64,000 nucleotides of DNA from Apoderus coryli (Eukaryota > Arthropoda > Insecta > Coleoptera > Attelabidae). Shown one piece after another: positions 55,045 to 64,000 of the stretch. The position numbers and the translations under genes were made by a program. How positions within the stretch are numbered: position 1 is the stretch's first letter; every line of letters starts with the position of its first letter. The notes below the pieces were generated by a model. The model had not been told where the DNA came from. It made no database searches and saw only the letters and a program-made list of their open reading frames with translations. The stretch is from NCBI GenBank assembly GCA_911728435.2, contig OU452205.1, positions 18,904,080-18,968,079 on the forward strand, written 5' to 3'.

Positions 55045-58000
55045 AAGCAGCGGTGAAACAAACCTTCGTGCAAAAGTTTCTCTCTCTCTCTCTCTCTATA
55101 TTATTGGCCTCTACAACTAGGTAATTTAGCAATTTCTTTAGTTATATATTATATTTGTGAGAATTCTTGGACCTACAGTTTAGCGTGGAATCCGAACCAC
55201 GGTCATCGACTGCCAGATGCCAGCACCTACGACTATGTAGTGCAAAAGTTAACATAATTAGAGTTTAATTTGATGTGTTTTTTTTTTATTATTCTTTCTG
55301 TGTAGTTAGGTTTAGTCTTTAATATAATTATTATTATCATTTTGATTCGGGTTTATATTTTTATTGTTGTGTTTGTTGAGTTCCAAATAAATTTAATTCG
55401 TAATATAGTTACTAAATTTAAGTTAAATTAGCATATAACGTATAAATATGCTAATGCTTTGTTTCACTATTTAGTTAATTTATTAAATTTAAAGTGTTGT
55501 GGATTAGCTAATGTATAAGCTATTCTACGCATATACCTAATTAATAGTTGTGAGTTTAATAATTCTATATTTGTGTAGTATATAGTTTTGCATATTTTTA
55601 AATATTATGGGATGTTCGCGATACTCGTCGTCAGGTTCAAGCTCATCTTCGACCTCGGATGGTAATTACAAACACTCTAAGCATCACACAACTCCTAGAA
55701 AAAAATCGCCCTCATTACCATTAACGAGTAAACGATCTTATACACCACCGAGGTCTGACAAAGTCTCAAGGTTAGAAAATTTGGTCAAAAAATTAATCCG
55801 ACACCAAGTTGATTGACAACTTGAAACTCGTCGGGTGTTCGCGAAGCCAGATTGTATTCCAGAATTTACCCCCGGAAATCCTAACCTGAGTTCCAGTTAG
55901 TGGATTGACAAAATTGAACAACTGAGCAAAATCAATAACTGGGATGAACAAACAACAATATTTTTAATGCAAAGTAGACTAGGTGGTCTCGCACGACGTT
56001 GGTATGATAATTTACCGTCATACCAAATGACATGGAGAGAATGGAAGGAGCTATTGTTGCGGTCATTTCCAGAGCACCATAATTTCGCATCAACCCTTCG
56101 AGCATTAGTAAATCGATTTAAGTTACCACACGAATCATGGTCCCGATATTATTTCGATAAAATACTCATAGGTGCTTGTGAAATTGTGGAAAAAAAGGCT
56201 GTATCCTGCATTATAGATGGTATCAAAGATCAAAGTATTCAGGCTGCTGCCATGGCAGGTAGATACGAAACTCCAGATGCCCTCTATGCTGAGTATTTGT
56301 TCACATTAAAACCAGAAATCAAACCACAAATGGCGAAAAAGTTCAACGAAGATGTAAGGTATAATAAGAAAAGACCTCTAAATGATAGATTGGGTGAACC
56401 GTCACGAAAAATTCAAAAACCTGCCAATAAAAATCCGCAACGATGTTATAATTTTAGAGAAGTTGGACATTTCTCAACGAAGTGCCCAAAACCTAAGTGT
56501 GAGTGTACAGTTTGCAAACGTTTGGGTCATGAAGCAAATCAATGTAGAAGAAATGTGAAAAACAACATTGCAGACACCAAGAATATTTTTTTGAATGTCT
56601 AGTAAACGGAAATCCTGTTAAATCAGACGTTGATACTGGTTGCGGAGCAGTTTTAGTCCAAGATAGCCTGTGCAAAGAAATAAAACTGAAGTGTAGTCCT
56701 TGCAAAACCACTATATCGGGCTACGGAGGTTCATCAATTAAAGTTTTGGGAAAAACACACTTCAAACTAAAAGTTGATGAGGCCGAGCTAGAAGTAGATG
56801 CGTTCATTGTTCCAGACTCTGCTCAAGATATTCCTGTTTTAGTCGGAGAAACATTTTTAAATAATAAAAAATATAATGTTAATTGTGTGTGGTGAAAAGG
56901 TTCGACTTTTGGATGCAAGTGCCGATATTTGCCAAACGTTAGACCTCCCTGCTGCGAAAAATTCAACAGTTATTACTCCAAGAACAAACGGCCTTAATAG
57001 CAGTGACGTCGCGTGGTGAATATGGAGGTGATGTTTATGTGCAAAGAAGCTTACGTTTTTGTCCTGGTAAAGAGCACATTATCGAACATTGTGTAACGCA
57101 CAGCGAAAATGGATTTGTAGCAAACAGATTCTTGTAAGTACACATAATATTATTGCTAGGTCAGTACCATGTTTTGAAGAGAAGTATGTTCAATGTTTAT
57201 CAGTAAACTTACATAACAAATTTGTTGGGTTTACTGCTAACGATGTTATTATTAATAAAAATCTAACTGACCAACAAATAGATGAACTTTTAAAGCTTTT
57301 AAACGAATTCTCAGACTGTTTTGCACAATCTACTAGCGAATTGGGTAAAACAGATATTTTAAAAATGTCGATTCGGCTTAACGATGAAAGTCCTGTAGTA
57401 TATAGACCATACCGGCTCTCTTATAATGAACGGAAAGTTGTTAGAGGTATAGTTAATGATCTTCTGGAAAACGGAATCATCCGTGAGTCGGATTCGCCAT
57501 ATACTAGTCTAATTTTACTTGTTAAAAAGAAAAACGGCGAGCAACGTATGTGTGTTGACTACCGAGGTCTTAATTCAAAAGACAGATATCCGTTACCTCG
57601 TGTTGATGAATTTCTCGAAAAACTAAAAGACTGTATTTTACTAGCCTTGATCTAGCTAGCGGTTACCACCAGATCGAACTAGATAAATCGTCAATATCAA
57701 AAACAGCATTCGTAACGCCGGACGGCCATTACGAATATCTTCGTGTACCTTTTGGATTATGTAATGCCCCAGCAGTGTTCCAAAGAACAATAAACAGAGT
57801 TCTAGGCTCGTTACGTTACGGAAAGGCCTTGGCATATATGGATTATATTCTGATACCTGCAACAGAGTTTCATTCAGTAACAGAATACCTACGTGATGTT
57901 CTTCAAGCTATACGAGATGCGGGTTTGACACTTCGACTCTCAAAATGTCAATTTTTTATGGAAAACATCGAATATTTGGGACATGAAATTATGAAGGATG

Positions 58001-60002
58001 GTGTACAGCCTGGCCAAAGTAAAGTCGCCGCTGTTAATAAATTTCCTGTTCCAACAGATATTAAGACAGTCAGACGATTTCTGGGTTTAACTAGCTATTT
58101 TAAAAAATATATTAAAATTTTTGCTACCATTACTCAACCAGTGTTAGCTGTATATGACCCAGAGCTCAAAACTGAAGTGCATACCGATGCTGCAAAGTGG
58201 GGAATTGGAGGTATACTTCTACAAAGGCTGGCAACCTTAGGCCTGTATTGGACTATTCCAAGCAAACTACAAAAGAAGAGCAAATATACCATTCATATGA
58301 ACTCGAAACAATGGCTGTGGTTTATACACTGAAAGCTTTTCGAATACACCTTATCGGCATTGAATTTAAAGTCGTAATGCTTTACGTACTACATTATCCA
58401 AGAGGGATCTAGTTCCACGAATTGGGAGGTGGTGGCTAAGTATTCAAGAATATACTTTTGAAATTGAGTATAAACGAGGTTACAAAATGGCACATGCTGA
58501 TGCACTGAGCCGAAATCCAATTGGTGACTCTTTGGTGTCAGTAAACTTAGTAAATATTAACCAAGAAGATTCAAGTTGCAAATATGTCATTGATGATGAT
58601 CCAAGGATCCAACAGACAAAGAAGAAAAGCAAATTCACAAGGAATTTAGTCTTTTGAACAATCGGCTTTACAAAAATACTGAGGATGGTAGAAAGTGGGT
58701 TGTTCCCAAACGTGCCAGACGACAAGTAGTTATGCATTTTCATGACGGAGGAGGACACATGGGTCTTGATATGTTTAATTTCCAAAAACTATTGGTTTCC
58801 TAAAATGCGTAAATACCTGAAAAGTTATTTGTCCTTGTTGTCTGCCGTGTTTATATAACAAACAACCAAGTGGTAGAAAAGCTGGATACCTGCATCCAAT
58901 TGAAAAGATTTCAGTTCCATTCGACACGATACATATCGATCACTTAGGACCATTTGTTAAATCGAAAAAGAAGCATATGTATTTAATCGTGATGCTTTTA
59001 CAAAATTCTGTTTATGAAAGCCGTTCCGTCCACGAAAACATTACCGGTGATACGTTTTCTTGAAATTTTGGAATTCCACGACGGATTATTTCCGACCGAG
59101 GTTCATGTTATACAAGCAAGAAACTCAACGAATTTTGTCAGAGCTTGAACGTCAAGCATATTTTGAATGCAATTGCTACTCCCCGAGCAAACGGACAAGT
59201 AGAGCGATATAATCACACAATATTAGCATCCTTGGCTGCGTCAACGGATGACGAGCAAAGATGGGACGAAGCCATTCCTAAAATACGTTGGGGTTTGAAT
59301 TCTACGACGAATTCATCCACTGGAAAGTCACCATACGAACTAATGTTTGGATATTTGCCACGAAGTGTGGCGAATTCATTATTAGATAATGACGTGGCGG
59401 CATCTGCAAACGATAGAGACTTAGCAACTGTACGTGCCAGGGCAAAGTCTACTATAGACGCAAAGCAAAAGGAACGCAAAGCGTCATACGAAAAACGCAG
59501 ATGTGCAGGCCGAACTTATAGAAAGGGTGACAGAGTGTTAGTGCGTACGTACGCTACAACAAATCGAGGCCAAAGCAAAAAGTTATTGCCAAAGTATAGT
59601 GGGCCTTACGAGATTACGAAAATCTTAGATCATGATCGCTACGTTGTGGAAGGTTTAAAGGGTTCTTCCAGATCGAAAACCAAGTACAAGGGAATCGTAT
59701 CCCTTGACAAATTGAAGCTTTATAACGTAAAAGTTAGCTCTGATTCCGAAGTGGAATGTCTTTCGAACGATGAGGATCCTCAGGTTAATTGCATGAGCAG
59801 TAAAATAGCGAGTTAACGTCCTGTTGGCTCAATATTTTGCTTAGTACCTATATTAGATAAAGTAGTTAGAAGTAACTAAACTAACAATCATAAGCACAAG
59901 AAAAAAAATATAAATTATCTAATTTTGTTTTGTTGTTCTGACTTATTTTTTAGCAGTAAAACGGTATTCCACGAGGACGTGGAAGATGGTAGCGTAGCCG
60001 AC
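55045..60002 (+). pseudogene. Ty3/gypsy LTR retrotransposon, internal region (gag-pol), inactivated
   Basis: Gag spans 55607-56602 with stops near 55814 and 55900. It has LARRWYDNLPSYQMTWREW and two zinc knuckles; the first has lost a Cys (CYNFREVGHFSTKC), the second is intact (CTVCKRLGHEANQC). A protease follows (VDTGCGAVLV). RT: NGIIRESDSPYTSLILLVKK, MCVDYRGLNSKDRYPLP, then an early stop at 57653 and VPFGLCNAPAVFQ in another frame; the catalytic box is YMDY, not YMDD. RNase H starts VHTDAAKWGIGGILL. Integrase: IHIDHLGPF, ISDRGSCY and RANGQVERYN, with a frameshift between the second-last blocks. A chromodomain-like C-terminal end stops at 59816. No envelope gene seen. The element cannot be autonomous. 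A TGG-initial word at 55193 could be a primer-binding site, but it is far from the LTR. Confidence 0.85.
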
Positions 60003-60843
60003 TGTAAGAAAATATCTAAATCCTGTGACTCACATGAATAAAATGCTATCCCAGCGAAATAGTATATTGTGCAACGAACATGAAATGACATATATTTCCT
60101 ACGAGTATGATCGTTTGCAGCATGAGCCGCAGGCGAGTGCTACAAATCATACGAGTAGGAAATGGTCATTTCATGTGAGTTTCACACTATACTTTTTCTA
60201 CGACTGTTTTAATGCTTTTGAATAAATTTAACATAATTTTTAGGAAAATATTTATTTTTCGAAACTTACCCTTGTTAGCGTATAAGCCTAAATACGATAA
60301 ATTAGAAGTATTAAATTCACTAGGTGGTGTTAAACTATATTCACTATCACTGTTTATGTGTTTTGAAATTAGCGAAATACTTAATTATAATTATTATTAA
60401 TTATAAATACCAAAACTGTCAATTTGGTGTTTGTATTTTCGGCGTTGCTATGGTGGTTTTTCATGGCCGCCGCTACTTTTGTCATTACCAGGAAATTTTA
60501 TCCGTGCGTAATAATATTTCCCACTAGTTGCTAGGCAAAGGGAAATATTATTACGCACGGGTAAATGATAAACAGCATTACAATGTACTACATTTTCAAA
60601 TCATGATTGAACATATAATAAAGGCATTTAAAGACAGTCGTAGAAAAAGTAAATCGTGTTATGATTAACGCGCAACGGCATTAGAATATAGTACCATCGT
60701 TGAAATCACTCGACAGTCGGTGCCTAGTTAAAAATATTACTATAAAAATGATATTATTGTGTGTACTATTACTGTTTGTTACATTTAATAAAAGAAATAG
60801 ATAGTTTGGATCCTGTTACTCTTGAGGCTTTTGCATTACAATA
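60003..60843 (+). mobile_element. 3' LTR of the gypsy element, interrupted by nested hairpins
   Basis: It starts TGTAAGAAAATATCTAAATC as in the LTR at 54658. After CCCAGCGAAAT an insert of about 590 bp (60061-60650) interrupts it, and LTR sequence resumes with ATTAACGCGCAACGGC. The last ~40 bp of the LTR are missing. The following GATAGTTTGGATCCTG matches the flank of the left LTR. Confidence 0.7.
60061..60650. mobile_element. Nested hairpin elements in the 3' LTR
   Basis: First hairpin, 60061-60193: AGTATATTGTGCAAC and CATGAAATGAC face their complements GTTTCACACTATACT and GTCATTTCATG. A second, longer inverted pair, 60191-60650: ACTTTTTCTACGACTGT faces ACAGTCGTAGAAAAAGT. A third hairpin lies inside, 60501-60562: TCCGTGCGTAATAATATTTC faces GAAATATTATTACGCACGG. 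All are non-coding. Confidence 0.75.
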
Positions 60844-60917
60844 TGTCTCTAATATTACATACACCCTCTAAAGTCGATGTTAATGATTATAATGATGAAT
60901 ATAAAAGAACTAAACGT

Positions 60918-60992
60918 AAAGACGTCGTCAAGATCCCTTATGTGCTGAGAAGAATTTAAATGAAATTGTTGTTGTATCTTGACGACGTCTTT
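60918..60992. repeat. 17-bp inverted repeat
   Basis: AAAGACGTCGTCAAGAT (60918-60934) and its exact reverse complement (60976-60992) flank 41 bases. It precedes the mariner C-terminal fragment and may be a rearranged piece of it. Confidence 0.75.
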
Positions 60993-61243
60993 CCAAATAG
61001 ACAGGCGTGGTTCTATTGAATGACCTTTAAGATCCTGACCTCAGTCCCTTATGTTTTTTCTATTAGGCCATTTAAAAAATGTCGTATACAAAAGCAGGCC
61101 AGACAACATTGAAGAATTATGAAATAGTTTTACAAATGAATGTAATAGTGTTATCAATAAACTACCAGTATGGTCCAACAACAATTTTTACACCATTTAG
61201 GATCCTGCCAGAATCAGGGCGAACTGCAGTTTGATCACATAAT
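60985..61243 (+). pseudogene. mariner-like transposase C-terminal fragment
   Basis: In shifting frames: FPNR at the start, then MTF or RSPDLSPL-like residues and CFFL, GHLKNVVYKSRPDNIEELWN, NECNSVINKLPV and SNNNFYT. This is the catalytic end of Tc1/mariner-type transposases (W..RSPDLSP.DFFLWGHLK..VY). It is related in style to the remnant at 45695-46400. Confidence 0.65.
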
Positions 61244-61787
61244 TAATTAGTTTGCTGTTCAAAAGAGTCAGGGGTTGCTAAAATGGCCTCTTGTAAAATT
61301 ACGCCCTTTGTCTATTTCTTGCGAAAAAGGCCTCCTGCGTATTTAGGCTTAGCGTTGATTGAAATATTTAATAAGATTCGGAACGCTGGTATCATTTTCG
61401 TGCTTTGCTGAACTGCACTAGCGCATCTGTGAACGGGCAAACTAAGTTCTTATTCAAGATGCCTGATATTGCGGTACAATAGCAACAGATGGCATAGCGG
61501 CGTTCTGCCCCATTCGTTCATTTCGTTAATGAGACGTTGCCGTGAGTAGATTTTTTTCTTTTACTCTCTAAAGATTCTCTATATTCCTTGACTATTTTTA
61601 TTAAAAATATCGTTGACTGAAATATTTTCCTTTAAGAAATGAGATAATATAACATGTAAGATCCCTAATATATTTAATATACAATTTCATGCTTAATTTA
61701 TAAACGATTAAATAATATACAAGGGTTTTAAAAGAAATAAATGACTAGGGAAGTAGGGTTCAAGTCATTCTAGACGAGGAAGTAGTC
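61244..61787. other. No gene recognised
   Basis: A GC-richer part near 61360-61550 has no motif I can name. Confidence 0.35.
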
Positions 61788-62048
61788 GTGCGGCCCAACG
61801 AATCCTTATTTGACACATATAAATTAAAAAATGGGTTGATAGAAAATATAAAACATGACTTAATTTTAGTTATACGGGAACATGACCAGATTTGGTTTGA
61901 TCAGTGTGGTGACCATCGCAATATTATTATTAAACAATTAATAAAAATAAAATTATTTAGGACTGTTAAGTGGGTTAGTTCTAGTAATAATAAAATTAAA
62001 GATAACGAATCAGGTAAACCACATAGGAAAATAAGAATATTACATTAG
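61788..62048 (+). CDS. Unidentified ORF, possibly a C-terminal exon
   Basis: 86 codons ending at 62048, probably preceded by an acceptor (CATTCTAG at about 61765-61772), with the open frame reaching back towards it. Contains NESLFDTYKLKNGLIENI, IREHDQIWFDQCGD and IIIKQLIKIKLFRTVKWV, ending GKPHRKIRIL. Charged and helical, more protein-like than its surroundings, and without stops. I cannot name the family. It could be the end of a transposon accessory protein or of a host gene whose other exons lie elsewhere. The listed start is not reliable. Confidence 0.35.
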   Translation: MRPNESLFDTYKLKNGLIENIKHDLILVIREHDQIWFDQCGDHRNIIIKQLIKIKLFRTVKWVSSSNNKIKDNESGKPHRKIRILH

Positions 62049-62286
62049 AGTTTGGACTTATAGGTATATTAGTCATCGGCCAACCTGTTTCTTATATTAT
62101 GTTATGCAAATATAGTTGTATTCACGGTTAGATGGAATGGGTTTATTTTTTATTTATTTTCTCAAGTTGCTGTTAAATTTTGGTGTATTGTTTAATTATT
62201 AATAAAAACATACTGAGACTAACGAATAAAAATATATAAAAAAAACTTTCTAAATTACGAGTTTCATTTTTTTTTGTCGGACACTG

Positions 62287-62502
62287 GAGTCCACAGGGGT
62301 TTACCAACTCAAGTGTAAAGATTGTCCAAAAGTTTATATTGGTCAAACTGGACGCAATTTCAAAACGCGTTTGAAAGAACATAAAAATTCATATATCACT
62401 AATAATACAAATTCTACTTACTCCAACCATTTCATAGCAGATAACCATAGTTTTAATAGCAAAAAATTGACTTCACTAGAAGCACTAGAAATTAATAATT
62501 AA
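62287..62502 (+). pseudogene. Penelope-like element fragment: GIY-YIG endonuclease domain
   Basis: The frame reads ESTGVYQLKCKDCPKVYIG, QTGRNFKTRLKEHKN and NHFIADNHSF, to TAA at 62500-62502. GVYQL...VYIGQTGR.F..R..EH.. is the GIY-YIG nuclease core, with CxxC before it, as in Penelope-like retroelements. The reverse transcriptase that should precede it is not seen, so this is a 5'-truncated copy. The nuclease cuts target DNA during insertion. Confidence 0.8.
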
Positions 62503-64000
62503 TGTACATAAATTAAAAATAAAAATAGTGGAAATTAATAGCTTTAATTTAATATGAATGTCCATGGACAGTTACATAATATCAAGTTTACAGATTGGGT
62601 AGATGGGGGATAGATACTACATAGTTTGTAGGTTACTAAGATAACGTCCCATATTCCAAAAACCATAAGTTTTTCAACCTATGTTTTTAGAGGTAAACCA
62701 CCCAAAAATTAGTTATTCCACATTCTGTTAAAGTTCTGATGGTAAAACCACGAACTCCCTGTATAGCATACATTTTTTTTCACATTGTTACAGACCATTA
62801 TAAATCGATCTTTGCCATTTATTAAGAAAACTAAGATATGTCAAACAATTAGTTATATAAAAAAATTATTATCTTTTTGGCTTTTAGTAGCCTTCAAGAA
62901 CACAGAATCACAAACATTTCCCTGCGGAAATGTATCATTAACATTACATTAAAACCCATTTTTGCCTTGTATTTTAGACGTTTTTCCGAAAAAAGAAAAA
63001 AACTATATATAACCTTCAACTTTTTAAGGTTCGGGTTAAAATCTTTTTATTCTCTTCAGATCGCCCATGAGGTTCAATAGGTATATCCTTAGCGAGTCGA
63101 AATCAATATAAAAAAATTCTTGTGCATTTCCTATGGTACCATTTCCACAGTCAACAATTAACTGAATATTGAGATCTATCAATTAGCTCCAAACATGCCG
63201 TACAATTATGTTTACTCTGTGACATACTTGGGAGATAATGCTAACGAGCAAACTTAAAAAGAAACCAAACTTCAGAAATCAAAAATAATATTGTAAGGAC
63301 AACCTGTATATACGCAAATATATAAGTATATTATTTGTTTTATGTATTTAAAATTCTTTTACTTGCTATCCTAAACAATTTTTTTTATAGCTTGATTAAT
63401 TTCATGCTCTCCTACGTTCAAACACTTTTACAATGAATAAGCGAACAAAACTAAAAACTACCTCCGTTTATTACTACCACTACTGTTGAATCGGCAACAT
63501 CTAGTTTTTCGACGGCGTTTCAATCGGTGTTCGATGCTGCGACGAAGGTATTAATTCGTATAGTCGCCGCAACATATGGGATGACGCCTGTTACCGGGTA
63601 GGTTTTCTCTAGGAGAGGGGTAAGGCGAGCATAGCGAGGCGCATTGTCCTTACCCCGCAAGCGACGACCCCCTCTCGTCCGGCGTTGCGTATCTTATTAA
63701 ATATTTCAATCAACGGGCTTAGTGATAATGTTTCGTTCTCATTATTATTTTATATTTTTCTTATTTTTGAAGAGGTTCAAGTAGTTTTCACATTTTTTTA
63801 CATTTTATCAATTGATTTTAATTTCTTATATAAAATACGTTTACCTGGGTCTTATACCTATATATTTTGCGGCTCCGATACAGACAGATTGCATACACAT
63901 AAACTCCGTCATTCTATTTACGTCTTTAAAAGTAATTTATTTTAGAATGGGCTTGTTTAACAAAACAAGACTTATATTCCGAGAGTTTGTCTGTCAACCA
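62503..64000. other. No gene recognised; GC-rich hairpin-prone segment near 63600-63685
   Basis: Mostly AT-rich. Around 63600-63685 CTAGGAGAGGGG and CCCCCTCTCG can pair, and GGGGTAAGG faces CCTTACCCC inside. The segment is much more GC-rich than its surroundings and may be the end of an element. The short ORFs at 62877-63080 and 63685-63945 have no motif. Confidence 0.4.

Noticed and set aside
55193..55212. TGGAATCCGAACCACGG as a retrotransposon primer-binding site
   Set aside because: It lies about 150 bp from the LTR end and the 3' LTR does not extend to an equivalent point, so the call is not supported.

Overview
The window looks like insect nuclear DNA, possibly hemipteran. It is strongly AT-rich, its genes are split by short introns with GT..AG borders, and it is crowded with eukaryotic transposable elements (PIF/Harbinger, hAT, Tc1/mariner, CACTA-like, Ty3/gypsy, non-LTR and Penelope-like). 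There is no prokaryotic-style gene packing. One 500-base run of N (23083-23582) is an assembly gap. The species call is inference.

Layout. 1-5.3 kb: a dispersed repeat, a small hairpin element, a decayed Harbinger element (Myb/SANT protein forward, transposase reverse) and a truncated non-LTR retrotransposon joined directly to it. 6.27-9.58 kb: a 182-bp satellite of 18 full units with a four-unit higher-order pattern in its later part. 10.3-13.0 kb: an apparently intact two-exon CACTA/tnp2-like transposase on the minus strand. 13.5-15.1 kb: two small inverted-repeat elements. 15.9-19.8 kb: the clearest host gene, a seven-exon BEN-domain protein of about 352 residues, with a hairpin element in intron 1 and a hAT remnant in intron 3. 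20.4-21.9 kb: a 498-bp inverted-repeat element and a possible small membrane-protein gene on the minus strand. 24.7-27.4 kb: a Harbinger exon and a 2.4-kb inverted-repeat element with clustered CTTACGATA motifs, carrying a broken copy of a multi-copy uncharacterised gene. 28.4-31.7 kb: a mariner remnant and three in-phase aquaporin exons (minus strand) with a gypsy remnant in one intron. 35.9-36.2 kb: a YqaJ-like exonuclease pseudogene. 37.4-41.9 kb: an almost intact two-ORF LINE ending in poly(A). 42.8-46.4 kb: inverted copies of a Crypton-like recombinase first exon, a THAP exon, a LINE tail and a mariner remnant. 47.05-54.20 kb: two 2.7-kb near-identical elements in inverted orientation around a 1.7-kb spacer, each carrying the same internally deleted LINE. 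54.66-60.84 kb: a solo LTR and a decayed Ty3/gypsy element whose 3' LTR holds nested hairpins. 61-62.5 kb: a mariner C-terminus, an unidentified ORF and a Penelope-type GIY-YIG fragment.

Only the BEN gene, the aquaporin exons and, weakly, the three-exon membrane-protein model look like host genes. Almost everything else is mobile DNA in various states of decay, often nested. No tRNA, rRNA or CRISPR array was recognised. All calls come from reading the sequence and known family motifs; no database was searched.
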